The notes under the pieces were generated by a model. The model had not been told where the DNA came from, ran no database searches, and saw nothing but the letters and a program-made list of their open reading frames with translations. Positions 1-5,747 of a DNA stretch of 5,747 bases are shown here, piece after piece; position 1 is the first letter of the stretch, and each line of letters starts with the position of its first letter. The position numbers were made by a program, and so were the translations under genes. This DNA comes from Gammaproteobacteria bacterium. Lineage in GTDB: Bacteria; Pseudomonadota; Gammaproteobacteria; GCF-002020875. The DNA is taken from the NCBI GenBank assembly GCA_018671205.1, contig JABHIC010000219.1, positions 1 through 5,747 of the forward strand, written 5' to 3'.

Positions 1-1264
1 CATCTTTAGCAAGCGTTGCTTTCCTCTCATCAGTAACATCAAGGAAGTTCCAGATCCTGCCTTGCACTTGATTGCCCGTCTTATAAGGGCGAGTATGGTG
101 GGCAATAATTCGTCCATCAACAAACTGTTGCTCATCATTACTGATAGCATCAATATCTGTGTAGAGTGACTTCACTTTATCAATAAACGGCTGTGGATTG
201 CTCAATTGTGTGAGAGCAAGGCCAATTGCTTCATCACCACTCATAGTACTCATTCGCTCTGCAGGGAGACACCAGATCTCCACAAAACTGCGATTAAAAT
301 CAAGTATATTTCCTTGTAAATCTACAAGAAGTATCCCTTCCATAGAAGAGTCTAACGTTGTCTGCAAGCGGGATTGAGACTCTTCAAGCGCCTGCTTTTG
401 CGAACGCAGGGTAAAAAACCAGACGATCAGTACCAGCAATATCGATCCTACCGTCCACAGCACCCATTTTGGTAGACTTGGCTGGGCAGCTATAGGCCCA
501 CCAGTATGCTTGAGAAATATCTTATGATAGAAAGAGTTGTTGTCGGATTTCCAGCGCTTCAGATAGCGGTCAATGGTATCCAGTATGGTAGCCTGCCGTC
601 CCTCTGTAGCTGCAACCCGCAATCCCAAAGGGTCAAAAATCACAGAACTGCGTTTCACGGAAAAATCCTGTTCAAAGGCGTAACCAAACAGGCTATTGAT
701 CACTGCAACACCAGCTTTCCCCTCTGAAACTGCCTGCATTGCATCGCGATAGCTGGAAACAGGAAGGAAGTTACACTGAACCTCAAACTGAACACACAAC
801 TCTGCCAGTCGATTTCCATAGAAACCATTCTTCATCACTGCTATCTCCTGTTGCTCCAGATCCAAAATATTCTGGACCTCTAGCTCAGGCGTTTGATAGA
901 GCTGCCCCCAAACAGTGACCACTGACTCTTGACTATAATCCAACAGGCGGTCTCGTTCTTTTGAGTATGCAATAGAGGTAATGAGGTCTAATTTCCCAGC
1001 TTTAGCTGCAGCCAATTGGGTCGACCAATCCCCCCAAACAAAGTCAATATCCCACTGCTCAAGACGAGCGATCTCCCTCAATAAATCAACATAGATGCCT
1101 TGGGGAGTACCACTTTGATCGCGATATACTTGAGGAGGGTTATCGTAGATCCCTACAGTCAGTGGAGATGGTTCTACAACATCCGCCAAGATACTGAAAG
1201 GTAGTATCAGCAGGGATATCTGCAGCATAACCTTATGTAGAAAACGAGGAAAATGGTCAGTCAC
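1..1264 (-). CDS. Membrane sensor: periplasmic solute-binding domain, TM helix, PAS domain (3' end outside window)
   Basis: The frame is open without a stop from 1264 to the left edge (421 codons from the GTG), so the gene is partial at its C-terminus. It begins with a signal peptide (hydrophobic run, predicted cleavage after ILA at about residue 27). A family 3 extracellular solute-binding domain (SBP_bac_3 type) follows at about residues 28-245, recognisable from LTVGIYDNPP, the GIYVDLLREIA stretch and AGKLDLITSIAYSKER. One transmembrane helix lies at about 267-286. A PAS domain (about 300-412) starts at LDSSMEGILLVDLQGNIL and closes with a PAC-like IWNFLDVTDER. The output domain, probably a histidine kinase or GGDEF/EAL, lies beyond the edge and cannot be named. 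Start choice is open: GTG 1264 gives a basic n-region (R, H, K) but no Shine-Dalgarno; ATG 1228 has only AAGG placed too close. A TAG eight codons before the GTG limits further extension. It follows the sox terminator, so it is probably a separate transcript. The ligand is unknown. Confidence 0.85.
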   Translation of the reverse strand, partial: MTDHFPRFLHKVMLQISLLILPFSILADVVEPSPLTVGIYDNPPQVYRDQSGTPQGIYVDLLREIARLEQWDIDFVWGDWSTQLAAAKAGKLDLITSIAYSKERDRLLDYSQESVVTVWGQLYQTPELEVQNILDLEQQEIAVMKNGFYGNRLAELCVQFEVQCNFLPVSSYRDAMQAVSEGKAGVAVINSLFGYAFEQDFSVKRSSVIFDPLGLRVAATEGRQATILDTIDRYLKRWKSDNNSFYHKIFLKHTGGPIAAQPSLPKWVLWTVGSILLVLIVWFFTLRSQKQALEESQSRLQTTLDSSMEGILLVDLQGNILDFNRSFVEIWCLPAERMSTMSGDEAIGLALTQLSNPQPFIDKVKSLYTDIDAISNDEQQFVDGRIIAHHTRPYKTGNQVQGRIWNFLDVTDERKATLAKD

Positions 1265-1366
1265 AGGATTGGTTTGTACTTTTAATTTCTAGGCTATGAT
1301 TCAGACTCTGATCTTATCATTATGTGACTATAGCGATGATACTTGTTACTGATTATTACAAAATGT

Positions 1367-1404
1367 AAAAAGGTGTAGGGCGTTGCCGCCACTACACCTT
1401 TTTT
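1367..1404 (-). terminator. Rho-independent terminator closing the sox operon (bidirectional)
   Basis: The arms GGTGTAG (1372-1378) and CTACACC (1392-1398) pair perfectly. An inner GGCG/CGCC pair is separated by TTGC, with one bulged A. An A run on the left and six T on the right flank the stem, so a U-tract follows the hairpin on either strand. It lies 20 bases past the soxA stop, in the right place to end the sox transcript and insulate the downstream sensor gene. Confidence 0.9.
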
Positions 1405-1424
1405 ATCAATGGCCTACATAAAAA

Positions 1425-2291
1425 CTACTTGCGATAAGAGGGGCCATTCCACTCCATGCCATTCCCCATATAGCTCAGGAAATACTCCAGATTACGATAC
1501 TCTTCACTCTGTGGCTTGAAGGGTTTAGCACGCACCTGCTTATTACAGCCCCCAAGTCGGCGGTGCAGTGTCCCCATGCCATCCCCTGATTTTGATTTTC
1601 CTGACCACTTTGCACGAAACACAGGGAAACCCGTTGTGTGACCCAATGACGGAGAGAGCAGATCAGCCCGAATGTGTTGTCCCGCCTGATAGACATGACA
1701 ATCGGCACAGGCAAGATTGAGCTGTCCACGTTTGGCATAGTAGAAGCGTTTACCCTCTTCATAAGCTGCCACGGCCTTTGGATCATCCGGAATCACCACA
1801 TCAACTTTCTGCCCACGCCCCTCGTAGGCAATATAGGCAGAGAGGTAGGCTAATGTCCCTACTTTCCACTTCAACGGTTTTTCGCCATTATCTTTACGGC
1901 AGCGGTTGATCTCTCCCTCCAGAGTCACGACCTGCTCACGTTTTGAATCCCAGTGCGGATAGAAGCCCCGAATGGCTGAGACATCCTCACCAAAACAGCT
2001 CGCATATCCGGCGCCATTAGCAAAGGCTTTATTCCACTCCTCTTCTCCCATCTCCATAAAACTCTCATAGGGTGGAAACTCCTCAATCGACTCCCACTGC
2101 TGCCGGAAGCTCTCATCAATAGAGTAGACCCCATTATTGAAGTCTGAATATTTCGTCAACGGAAATTTCTCGACAAAATAGGTCTGAAAAGCCTTCAAAT
2201 CTCTCTCCGGGCTAGCCTCAACCGCTACGCTTCCCATCATCAGCACTGCAGCGCCCCATCCAATCAGAACATTTAATTTCCTGGTTTTCAT
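1425..2291 (-). CDS. soxA: SoxA, monohaem c-type cytochrome subunit of SoxXA
   Basis: SoxA is the catalytic subunit of the periplasmic SoxXA cytochrome, which oxidatively links thiosulfate to the swinging-arm cysteine of SoxY. The 288-residue product has a Sec signal peptide with likely cleavage after VEA (residue 26). A c-haem site CADCH lies at 195-199. The family signature with the cysteine that ligates the active-site haem is at TLHRRLGGCNKQVRA (C249). The conserved tail follows (EEYRNLEYFLSYMGNGMEWNGP). The N-terminal half has no CXXCH; it keeps two single cysteines, C99 (YASCF) and C131 (INRC), expected to form a disulfide as in monohaem SoxA forms. It is therefore a monohaem SoxA rather than a dihaem one. 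AAAGGAG sits 6 nt before the ATG. It is the last gene of the operon, 81 bp after soxX, and a terminator follows. Confidence 0.96.
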   Translation of the reverse strand: MKTRKLNVLIGWGAAVLMMGSVAVEASPERDLKAFQTYFVEKFPLTKYSDFNNGVYSIDESFRQQWESIEEFPPYESFMEMGEEEWNKAFANGAGYASCFGEDVSAIRGFYPHWDSKREQVVTLEGEINRCRKDNGEKPLKWKVGTLAYLSAYIAYEGRGQKVDVVIPDDPKAVAAYEEGKRFYYAKRGQLNLACADCHVYQAGQHIRADLLSPSLGHTTGFPVFRAKWSGKSKSGDGMGTLHRRLGGCNKQVRAKPFKPQSEEYRNLEYFLSYMGNGMEWNGPSYRK

Positions 2292-2326
2292 TCAACTCTC
2301 CTTTGATAACTTTTTTATACCACCTT

Positions 2327-2351
2327 ACAGTCAGCCTGTTAGGACGACTGT
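2327..2351 (-). other. Intercistronic hairpin between soxX and soxA
   Basis: A 25-nt inverted repeat in the 81-bp gap. ACAGTC pairs with GACTGT (6 bp), then a G-U pair, one mismatch, and an inner CCT/AGG pairing around an AAC loop. In the direction of sox transcription no U-tract follows directly, so it is not a typical terminator here. It may stabilise the upstream message or tune the soxX to soxA ratio. On the plus strand a TTTT follows it, but no gene on that strand needs it. Confidence 0.5.
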
Positions 2352-2372
2352 TTTGTGCAAATCTTCATAATT

Positions 2373-2741
2373 TTATAGGCCGTAAATGAACTCCGTCACC
2401 TTGTCGACCTCTGACTCACTCAAAATATGGTGGCGACCAAACGGTGGCATCACTGTATCGGGATTTGATGCGGTTGCATCCCAGATCTGTGCACGTAGTA
2501 CCTCTTTATTAGGGTAGCGCATTTTCATCATCAGAATCGGGGGGGCGATATCACCCGCCATACGTCCTCCCTCAATACGATGACAGGCAAGGCAGTTTCC
2601 TTTTTTCTTATTGAAGGCGATAGACTTACCCTCGTCAACCACACTAGATGCTGCTTCAGCAATAGAGGTTGTGGTTATGGCCATCGTCATCGAAAAACCG
2701 ATCACTGCAACCCCTGAAGTAATTAATTTACCTATTTTCAT
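2373..2741 (-). CDS. soxX: SoxX, monohaem c-type cytochrome subunit of SoxXA
   Basis: SoxX is the small electron-accepting subunit of SoxXA: it takes electrons released during thiosulfate conjugation and passes them to a soluble c-type carrier. The 122-residue product has a Sec signal peptide (basic MKIGK start, hydrophobic core, likely cleavage after AEA at residue 30). One haem site CLACH lies at 50-54, followed by RIEGG. Near the C-terminus is the SoxX signature VMPPFGRHHIL (97-107), whose Met98 is the expected distal haem ligand. Size is normal for the family. AAAGGAG lies 9 nt before the ATG. It sits 43 bp after the SoxK-like gene and 81 bp before soxA. Unlike many sox clusters, soxYZ is not placed between soxX and soxA. 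Confidence 0.95.
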   Translation of the reverse strand: MKIGKLITSGVAVIGFSMTMAITTTSIAEAASSVVDEGKSIAFNKKKGNCLACHRIEGGRMAGDIAPPILMMKMRYPNKEVLRAQIWDATASNPDTVMPPFGRHHILSESEVDKVTEFIYGL

Positions 2742-2784
2742 TCTCTACCTCTCCTTTAACATTGATCACTATTATTATTTCTTA

Positions 2785-3444
2785 TTAAAATCGTGGTCCT
2801 GCATTCTGCTGTTCAATGGCCTGAGCCTGTGCAGCAATGGCCTGATTCTTTGCACTCATTGCCAATTTTATCGCCTTGTCATAGTGCATATCTGCAGACG
2901 CCTTTACTGCCTGTTTCATTATCTTGCCCGTATCACGCCACTCAAATCCCATCTTAGCGGCTTTTTTATTTTCAACCTTTGCCTCTGATAACAACCGTTC
3001 AGCACTCTCGATTTTGGCCATAATTTGACCAAATCGCGGCCCCGCATTGGCCTCTGTTTTAGCCTGAGCCAGAGCGGCCTCCCCTTGCTGTTTTGCCCTC
3101 ATCGCCAGGGAGATTGCCTTCTCCACATTCCCCTCGGCAGCAGCCTTATCCGCCTGTTTCAGAATCTTGCCTGAATCACGCCACTCAAACCCCGCCTTGC
3201 GAGCCATTTTGACCGCCTTTTCTGCCTCATGGATGACTCTATCTATGTTCGCCACCTCTTGCAGGCTAGACTCACTCCTCACCACCTCTCCAGTGCCGCT
3301 ACGAATGACCCCACTGGATGATTTGGCACCCCCCATAGTCCACTGTTTATCGTGGTCTGCATAGACCGAAGAGGTTGACGTGATGACCAGCAGAGAGATG
3401 GTCAGACACCCCCCGGTTATCCTCTTTATCGCTTTCATACTCAT
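2785..3444 (-). CDS. Secreted tandem-repeat protein, SoxK/SaxB-like (putative SoxXA-binding protein)
   Basis: 219 residues with a Sec signal peptide (cleavage likely after VYA, residue 29), a polar Gly/Ser linker to about residue 65, then two copies of an alanine- and lysine-rich helical domain 81 residues apart (about 73-138 and 153-219). Each copy carries GFEWRD followed by S/T-GKI-x-KQA, then KAI-x-LAM-x-AK and a terminal NAGPRF. The EWRDTGK plus helical Ala/Lys pattern resembles the SoxK/SaxB proteins that bind and stimulate SoxXA in sulfur-oxidising gammaproteobacteria. That family, as I know it, normally has one such domain. Its place directly before soxX supports the assignment, which rests on motif memory rather than a search. 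No cysteines remain in the mature part, so it binds no c-type haem. It could instead be an unrelated periplasmic helical scaffold. The start at 3444 fits AAAGGAG 5 nt away; the in-frame ATG at 3438 is an alternative. Confidence 0.75.
   Translation of the reverse strand: MSMKAIKRITGGCLTISLLVITSTSSVYADHDKQWTMGGAKSSSGVIRSGTGEVVRSESSLQEVANIDRVIHEAEKAVKMARKAGFEWRDSGKILKQADKAAAEGNVEKAISLAMRAKQQGEAALAQAKTEANAGPRFGQIMAKIESAERLLSEAKVENKKAAKMGFEWRDTGKIMKQAVKASADMHYDKAIKLAMSAKNQAIAAQAQAIEQQNAGPRF
2788..2988 (-). repeat. Domain repeat copy 2 of the SoxK-like protein
   Basis: C-terminal copy, residues about 153-219, ending exactly at the stop codon with NAGPRF. The DNA is still close to copy 1 around the GFEWRD core (2932-2950 against 3175-3193, exactly 243 bp apart), which points to internal duplication in frame. 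Confidence 0.75.
3031..3228 (-). repeat. Domain repeat copy 1 of the SoxK-like protein
   Basis: N-terminal copy, residues about 73-138: GFEWRD at 85-90 and NAGPRF at 133-138. A short linker of about 14 residues joins it to copy 2. Confidence 0.75.
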
Positions 3445-3449
3445 GGTTA

Positions 3450-3456
3450 CTCCTTT
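3450..3456 (-). promoter_or_regulatory. Ribosome-binding site that sets the SoxK-like start
   Basis: AAAGGAG on the minus strand, 5 nt before ATG 3444 and 11 nt before ATG 3438. It lies inside the longer open frame that begins at 3519, so that upstream ATG is not the real start; the shorter form also begins directly with a proper signal peptide. Confidence 0.75.
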
Positions 3457-3537
3457 GGTTGGCGTTTTATTGTTATGTTGTAAGATTTTGGACGCTATAG
3501 GCGTGAGGCAATCGTACATGACTTATTCAGAGGCTCC

Positions 3538-5325
3538 CTAGCTCATGATTTTGCCAGAATAGTTGGCAATCCCTGGGTTGCCCGCAGAGTGTTTCAATAC
3601 CGGAACATTCATTTTTTTGACGGAGGCTACCTTTTGATCACGCAGGTAACCTGCCACAACATCCCAGATCGCAGGCCCAGGAGCCTGAGAACCCACAGTA
3701 GCCCAGCCGGAGACTTTATAGCTCTTACCAGCCTCAATTTTTTCTCCACTGTCCAGAGTCATCTCACTGATACGTCTCCCAATTGGTGCCATGGGATCAC
3801 AAACATAGTCCAGCCCACCGACACGAACCATATCCCCCCCCTGCTGATAATAGGGGTCTGCATTGAAGAGGTTGTCACAGACATCTTCCAGAATATTTTT
3901 GATCTCCTCGCCTGACATTTCACGCGCATAAGTCTCTGGGTAGGTGATACAGGTCTGATCCAGCAGATTATCCATGGTGATTTTCTGCCCCGCCATTACC
4001 GTGGTTCCCCAACGGAAGCCTGGAGAGAGTGAGACCTGGGAATCATAGTGAGTATTCAAGGCATCACAGATCAGCTGATCAAAGGTGCCATTAAAGTTTC
4101 CCCTGCGATAGAGCAGCTGATCTGCTGTTGCCAGCTCCTCCGTCAACCACCCCTGATAAGGGGCCCGAATCTCTTCGATCAGCTGACTCATCTCTCTATT
4201 GGGGACAATCAGATTGGAAAAGACGGGCAGGAGTGAATACTCAAACCCATGCACCTTGCCATTACGAATATCAAAGTCCATCACCCCAACAAATTTTCCA
4301 TTGGAGCCTGCATTGGTGACCACGGTTTTACCGCCGGGGTTTTTCACCAACGTTGGCACCGGCATACCATCATGGGTATGCCCCCCCAATATCACATCAA
4401 TACCAGAGACTACCGAGGCCATTTTCAGGTCAACATCCATCCCATTATGGGAGAGAACAATAACCGCATCGGGCCGCTCACTCTCCCGAACCTGATCCAC
4501 CAACTCCTGCATCGCATCATCATTAACACCAAAGGTCCAGTCTGGCATAAACCGCCCTGGATTGGCGATGGGTGTATAGGGGAATGCCTGTCCAATCACC
4601 GCAATACGGGCCCCATTCACCTCTTTGATCACATAGGGTTTAAAGGCATGCCCGCTATCCTCATTAAAGCCACTAAAATCGGCATACTGATAATCAAATA
4701 GTGCCTCATCACGGACCCGGACATTCTGGGCCACAAATTCTCCCTGAAAAGCATTTACATTCTTTAATACCTCATGATCCAGATAGGTGTACTCCCAGTG
4801 CCCGGTCATCACATCAACCCCAAGCTGATTACAGGCCTTTACCATATCCATGCCACGCGTCTTATAGGCGGTACCGCTCCCTTGCCAGGTGTCGCCACCA
4901 TCCAGCAGCAGAGAGTTCCCCTCTCCGGCCTCGGCACGTAATTGATCAATCAATGTTTTCAGATGAGCAAACCCCCCCACTTTCCCATAGCGTTGAGCCG
5001 CCTCGTTATAATCCAGATAGGTAAAGGCATGACTCTCGATACTGTTCGGGGAAATCCCAAAATGGCGCAGAAAGTAGTCACCAACCACATGAGGTGCTTT
5101 GCCATAACCATAGCCAAACCCCATATTGACATTCGGTTCCCTGAAGTGGATAGGTAACAGTTGTGCATGAGTGTCCGTAATATGGAGAATGCGAACATTC
5201 CCTTTCATTGGACGGTTATAGAGTGTTTCTGCGGGCCTTCTATCTGCCAACGCTGCCGTTGGTACCAATCCGGCAGCTCCGGCTATCCCCATCAAACGTA
5301 CAAACTCACGTCGACTCAGTGACAT
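3538..5325 (-). CDS. soxB: SoxB, periplasmic thiosulfohydrolase (dimanganese)
   Basis: SoxB hydrolyses the S-sulfonate group on SoxY-cysteine to release sulfate. The 595-residue product opens with a twin-arginine signal (SRREFVR, residues 4-10, hydrophobic core, cleavage likely after ALA at 27), so it is exported folded by Tat. The metallophosphatase-like domain shows the expected metal-binding motifs in order: DTH (51-53), GGDTWQGS (143-150), GHWE (175-178, the SoxB form of the GNHE of 5'-nucleotidases), LSHNG (291-295) and GGHTHDG (314-320). A C-terminal 5'-nucleotidase-like substrate domain runs from about residue 405, with NFNGTFDQLICDAL and the SPGFRWG stretch. Length is normal for the family. 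The ATG at 5325 is preferred because AAAGGAG lies 8 nt upstream; a GTG at 5331 is only 2 nt from it. Three GGG-rich glycine stretches make runs of 7 or 8 G on the coding strand. It is the first intact gene of the operon. Confidence 0.98.
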   Translation of the reverse strand: MSLSRREFVRLMGIAGAAGLVPTAALADRRPAETLYNRPMKGNVRILHITDTHAQLLPIHFREPNVNMGFGYGYGKAPHVVGDYFLRHFGISPNSIESHAFTYLDYNEAAQRYGKVGGFAHLKTLIDQLRAEAGEGNSLLLDGGDTWQGSGTAYKTRGMDMVKACNQLGVDVMTGHWEYTYLDHEVLKNVNAFQGEFVAQNVRVRDEALFDYQYADFSGFNEDSGHAFKPYVIKEVNGARIAVIGQAFPYTPIANPGRFMPDWTFGVNDDAMQELVDQVRESERPDAVIVLSHNGMDVDLKMASVVSGIDVILGGHTHDGMPVPTLVKNPGGKTVVTNAGSNGKFVGVMDFDIRNGKVHGFEYSLLPVFSNLIVPNREMSQLIEEIRAPYQGWLTEELATADQLLYRRGNFNGTFDQLICDALNTHYDSQVSLSPGFRWGTTVMAGQKITMDNLLDQTCITYPETYAREMSGEEIKNILEDVCDNLFNADPYYQQGGDMVRVGGLDYVCDPMAPIGRRISEMTLDSGEKIEAGKSYKVSGWATVGSQAPGPAIWDVVAGYLRDQKVASVKKMNVPVLKHSAGNPGIANYSGKIMS

Positions 5326-5333
5326 GGACACAA

Positions 5334-5340
5334 CTCCTTT
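5334..5340 (-). promoter_or_regulatory. Ribosome-binding site of soxB
   Basis: AAAGGAG on the minus strand with 8 nt to ATG 5325 but only 2 nt to the in-frame GTG at 5331, so it selects the ATG. The same heptamer precedes soxX, soxA and the SoxK-like gene. Confidence 0.8.
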
Positions 5341-5354
5341 GGAAATTCATGGCT

Positions 5355-5370
5355 AAATACAGCGGTATTT
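5355..5370 (-). other. Inverted repeat in the soxB leader
   Basis: Perfect 6-bp arms AAATAC and GTATTT around a 4-base centre (AGCG on the plus strand), 30 bp upstream of the soxB ATG. It could be a small leader hairpin or a regulator site; an arm this short can arise by chance. Confidence 0.3.
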
Positions 5371-5391
5371 GCCTGATTATTATTAGATACT

Positions 5392-5401
5392 CCCCCCCCC
5401 C
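5392..5401. repeat. 10-base C homopolymer in the soxB upstream region
   Basis: Ten consecutive C (ten G on the soxB coding strand), 66 bp before the soxB ATG and just upstream, in the soxB direction, of the AT-rich stretch TATCTAATAATAAT that could hold a -10 element. Such tracts are prone to slippage in replication and in sequencing. A role in expression is speculation. Confidence 0.7.
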
Positions 5402-5522
5402 AAACTACGCTTGATCCATTTCACCCTTGAATCACTTCGGTATTGCCTATTGACGGTTACCGGTTTACATCTACCCTCCCCTCCGCCCAGTGGACAGAAG
5501 GAGAGAAAATCTACTCAATGCT

Positions 5523-5709
5523 TTATTTTGACTGCGCCACCATATGGTCTACAACGGCTTTCAGCTCACTATCTTTGAGGGGTGAACCTCCACGAGGCAT
5601 CATCACTGGGTTTACAGTCGAACCATTAATAGCCGTATGGTAGAGCGCGTCCATTCCTTTAGCAATACGCGGAGCCCATGCCGCCTTGTCCCCTACCCCC
5701 GGAGCCATC
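5523..5709 (-). pseudogene. Cytochrome c5-type protein, 5' end lost at an insertion sequence
   Basis: The 61 codons after ATG 5708 match the C-terminal half of small cytochrome c5-family proteins. GDKAAWAPRI and the KGMDALYHTAINGS stretch are typical, followed by MMPRGG, whose Met is the expected distal haem ligand, and a final helix ending DHMVAQSK. In intact members a signal peptide and CXXCH precede this part. Here a TAG lies in frame two codons before the ATG, and the bases from 5710 outward look like the end of an IS3-family element. The ATG is therefore an internal methionine codon, not a real start, and the remnant cannot bind haem covalently. The intact gene probably encoded a periplasmic electron carrier ahead of soxB, perhaps for electrons from SoxXA; that role is inferred from position only. 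The rest of the gene may survive on the far side of the element, outside the window. Confidence 0.75.
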
Positions 5710-5747
5710 TGAACCTACCCCCAATCGTTGGACAGAAAACGGGGGAA
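5710..5747. mobile_element. Terminal inverted repeat of an IS3-family (IS150-like) insertion sequence, partial
   Basis: The plus strand from 5710 reads TGAACCTACCCCC, then AATCGTTGGACAG. A TG terminus followed by a C-run and GTTGGACA is the pattern of IS3-family ends, especially the IS150 group. It starts exactly where homology to cytochrome c5 stops. No transposase is visible because the window ends 38 bases in. IS3-family elements usually make a 3-4 bp target duplication, so ATC or CATC (5706-5709) would be expected again at the other end. The call rests on pattern recognition of a short end, not on a database match. Confidence 0.7.

Noticed and set aside
600..660. Suspected frameshift in the sensor gene
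   Set aside because: A codon-by-codon reading of the minus strand shows the frame continuous through DPLGLRVAATEG and on to position 1; the gene is merely cut by the window edge.
1265..1366. Promoter for the sensor gene
   Set aside because: Several AT-rich hexamers resemble a -10 element (for example CATAAT), but none has an acceptable -35 at 16-18 bp, so no promoter is called.
2611..2988. Plus-strand open frame of 125 codons
   Set aside because: It is antisense to the 5' part of soxX and the 3' part of the SoxK-like gene, with no ribosome-binding site or known domain.
3445..3519. 25-codon N-terminal extension of the SoxK-like protein
   Set aside because: It contains the ribosome-binding site, places a polar stretch before the signal peptide and has no Shine-Dalgarno of its own.
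4249..4701. Open frame of 150 codons on the plus strand
   Set aside because: It lies wholly antisense to soxB, whose family motifs are unmistakable, and it shows no recognisable domain. The other plus-strand frames within 3589-5157 are rejected for the same reason.
5326..5331. GTG start for soxB two codons upstream
   Set aside because: It is only 2 nt from the AAAGGAG, too close; ATG 5325 at 8 nt is normal and begins the Tat signal correctly.
5491..5499. TGGACAGAA also found in the insertion-sequence end (5729-5737), hinting at an older IS remnant
   Set aside because: Only nine bases match, the orientation is the same rather than inverted, and the flanking bases do not align convincingly with the IS terminus.

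Overview
The window holds a compact sulfur-oxidation (sox) operon read entirely from the minus strand. The set of genes, the base composition near 50% GC and the gene style suggest a sulfur-oxidising gammaproteobacterium (a Chromatiales/Sedimenticola/Thiodiazotropha-like lineage). This placement is inference from gene content; no rRNA or other taxonomic marker is present.

Layout in the direction of transcription (right to left). The right edge (5710-5747) looks like the terminal inverted repeat of an IS3-family insertion sequence. It abuts, and appears to have cut off, a cytochrome c5-type gene (5523-5709), of which only the C-terminal 60-odd codons remain and no CXXCH haem site is left. A 197-bp leader with a 10-C tract and a small inverted repeat follows. 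Then come soxB (3538-5325), a SoxK/SaxB-like secreted protein with a duplicated domain (2785-3444), soxX (2373-2741) and soxA (1425-2291). A strong bidirectional hairpin terminator (1367-1404) closes the operon. After it, still on the minus strand, starts a membrane sensor protein (solute-binding domain, one transmembrane helix, PAS domain) that runs off the left edge.

How the parts fit: SoxXA is the c-type cytochrome that couples thiosulfate oxidatively to the SoxY carrier, SoxB is the hydrolase that releases sulfate from it, and the SoxK-like protein would bind or assist SoxXA. All four are predicted periplasmic (SoxB by Tat, the others by Sec). soxYZ, soxCD and soxL are not in this window, so carrier SoxYZ must be encoded elsewhere. 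The arrangement fits the truncated Sox pathway of sulfur-storing bacteria, but absence of soxCD from the genome cannot be shown here. The four sox genes share an identical AAAGGAG ribosome-binding site and short gaps (43-93 bp), which supports one transcript. There is no gene-free stretch over 300 bases, and I saw no tRNA, rRNA or CRISPR array. I did not find an undescribed system; the most notable points are the IS-interrupted cytochrome and the tandem-domain SoxK-like protein.
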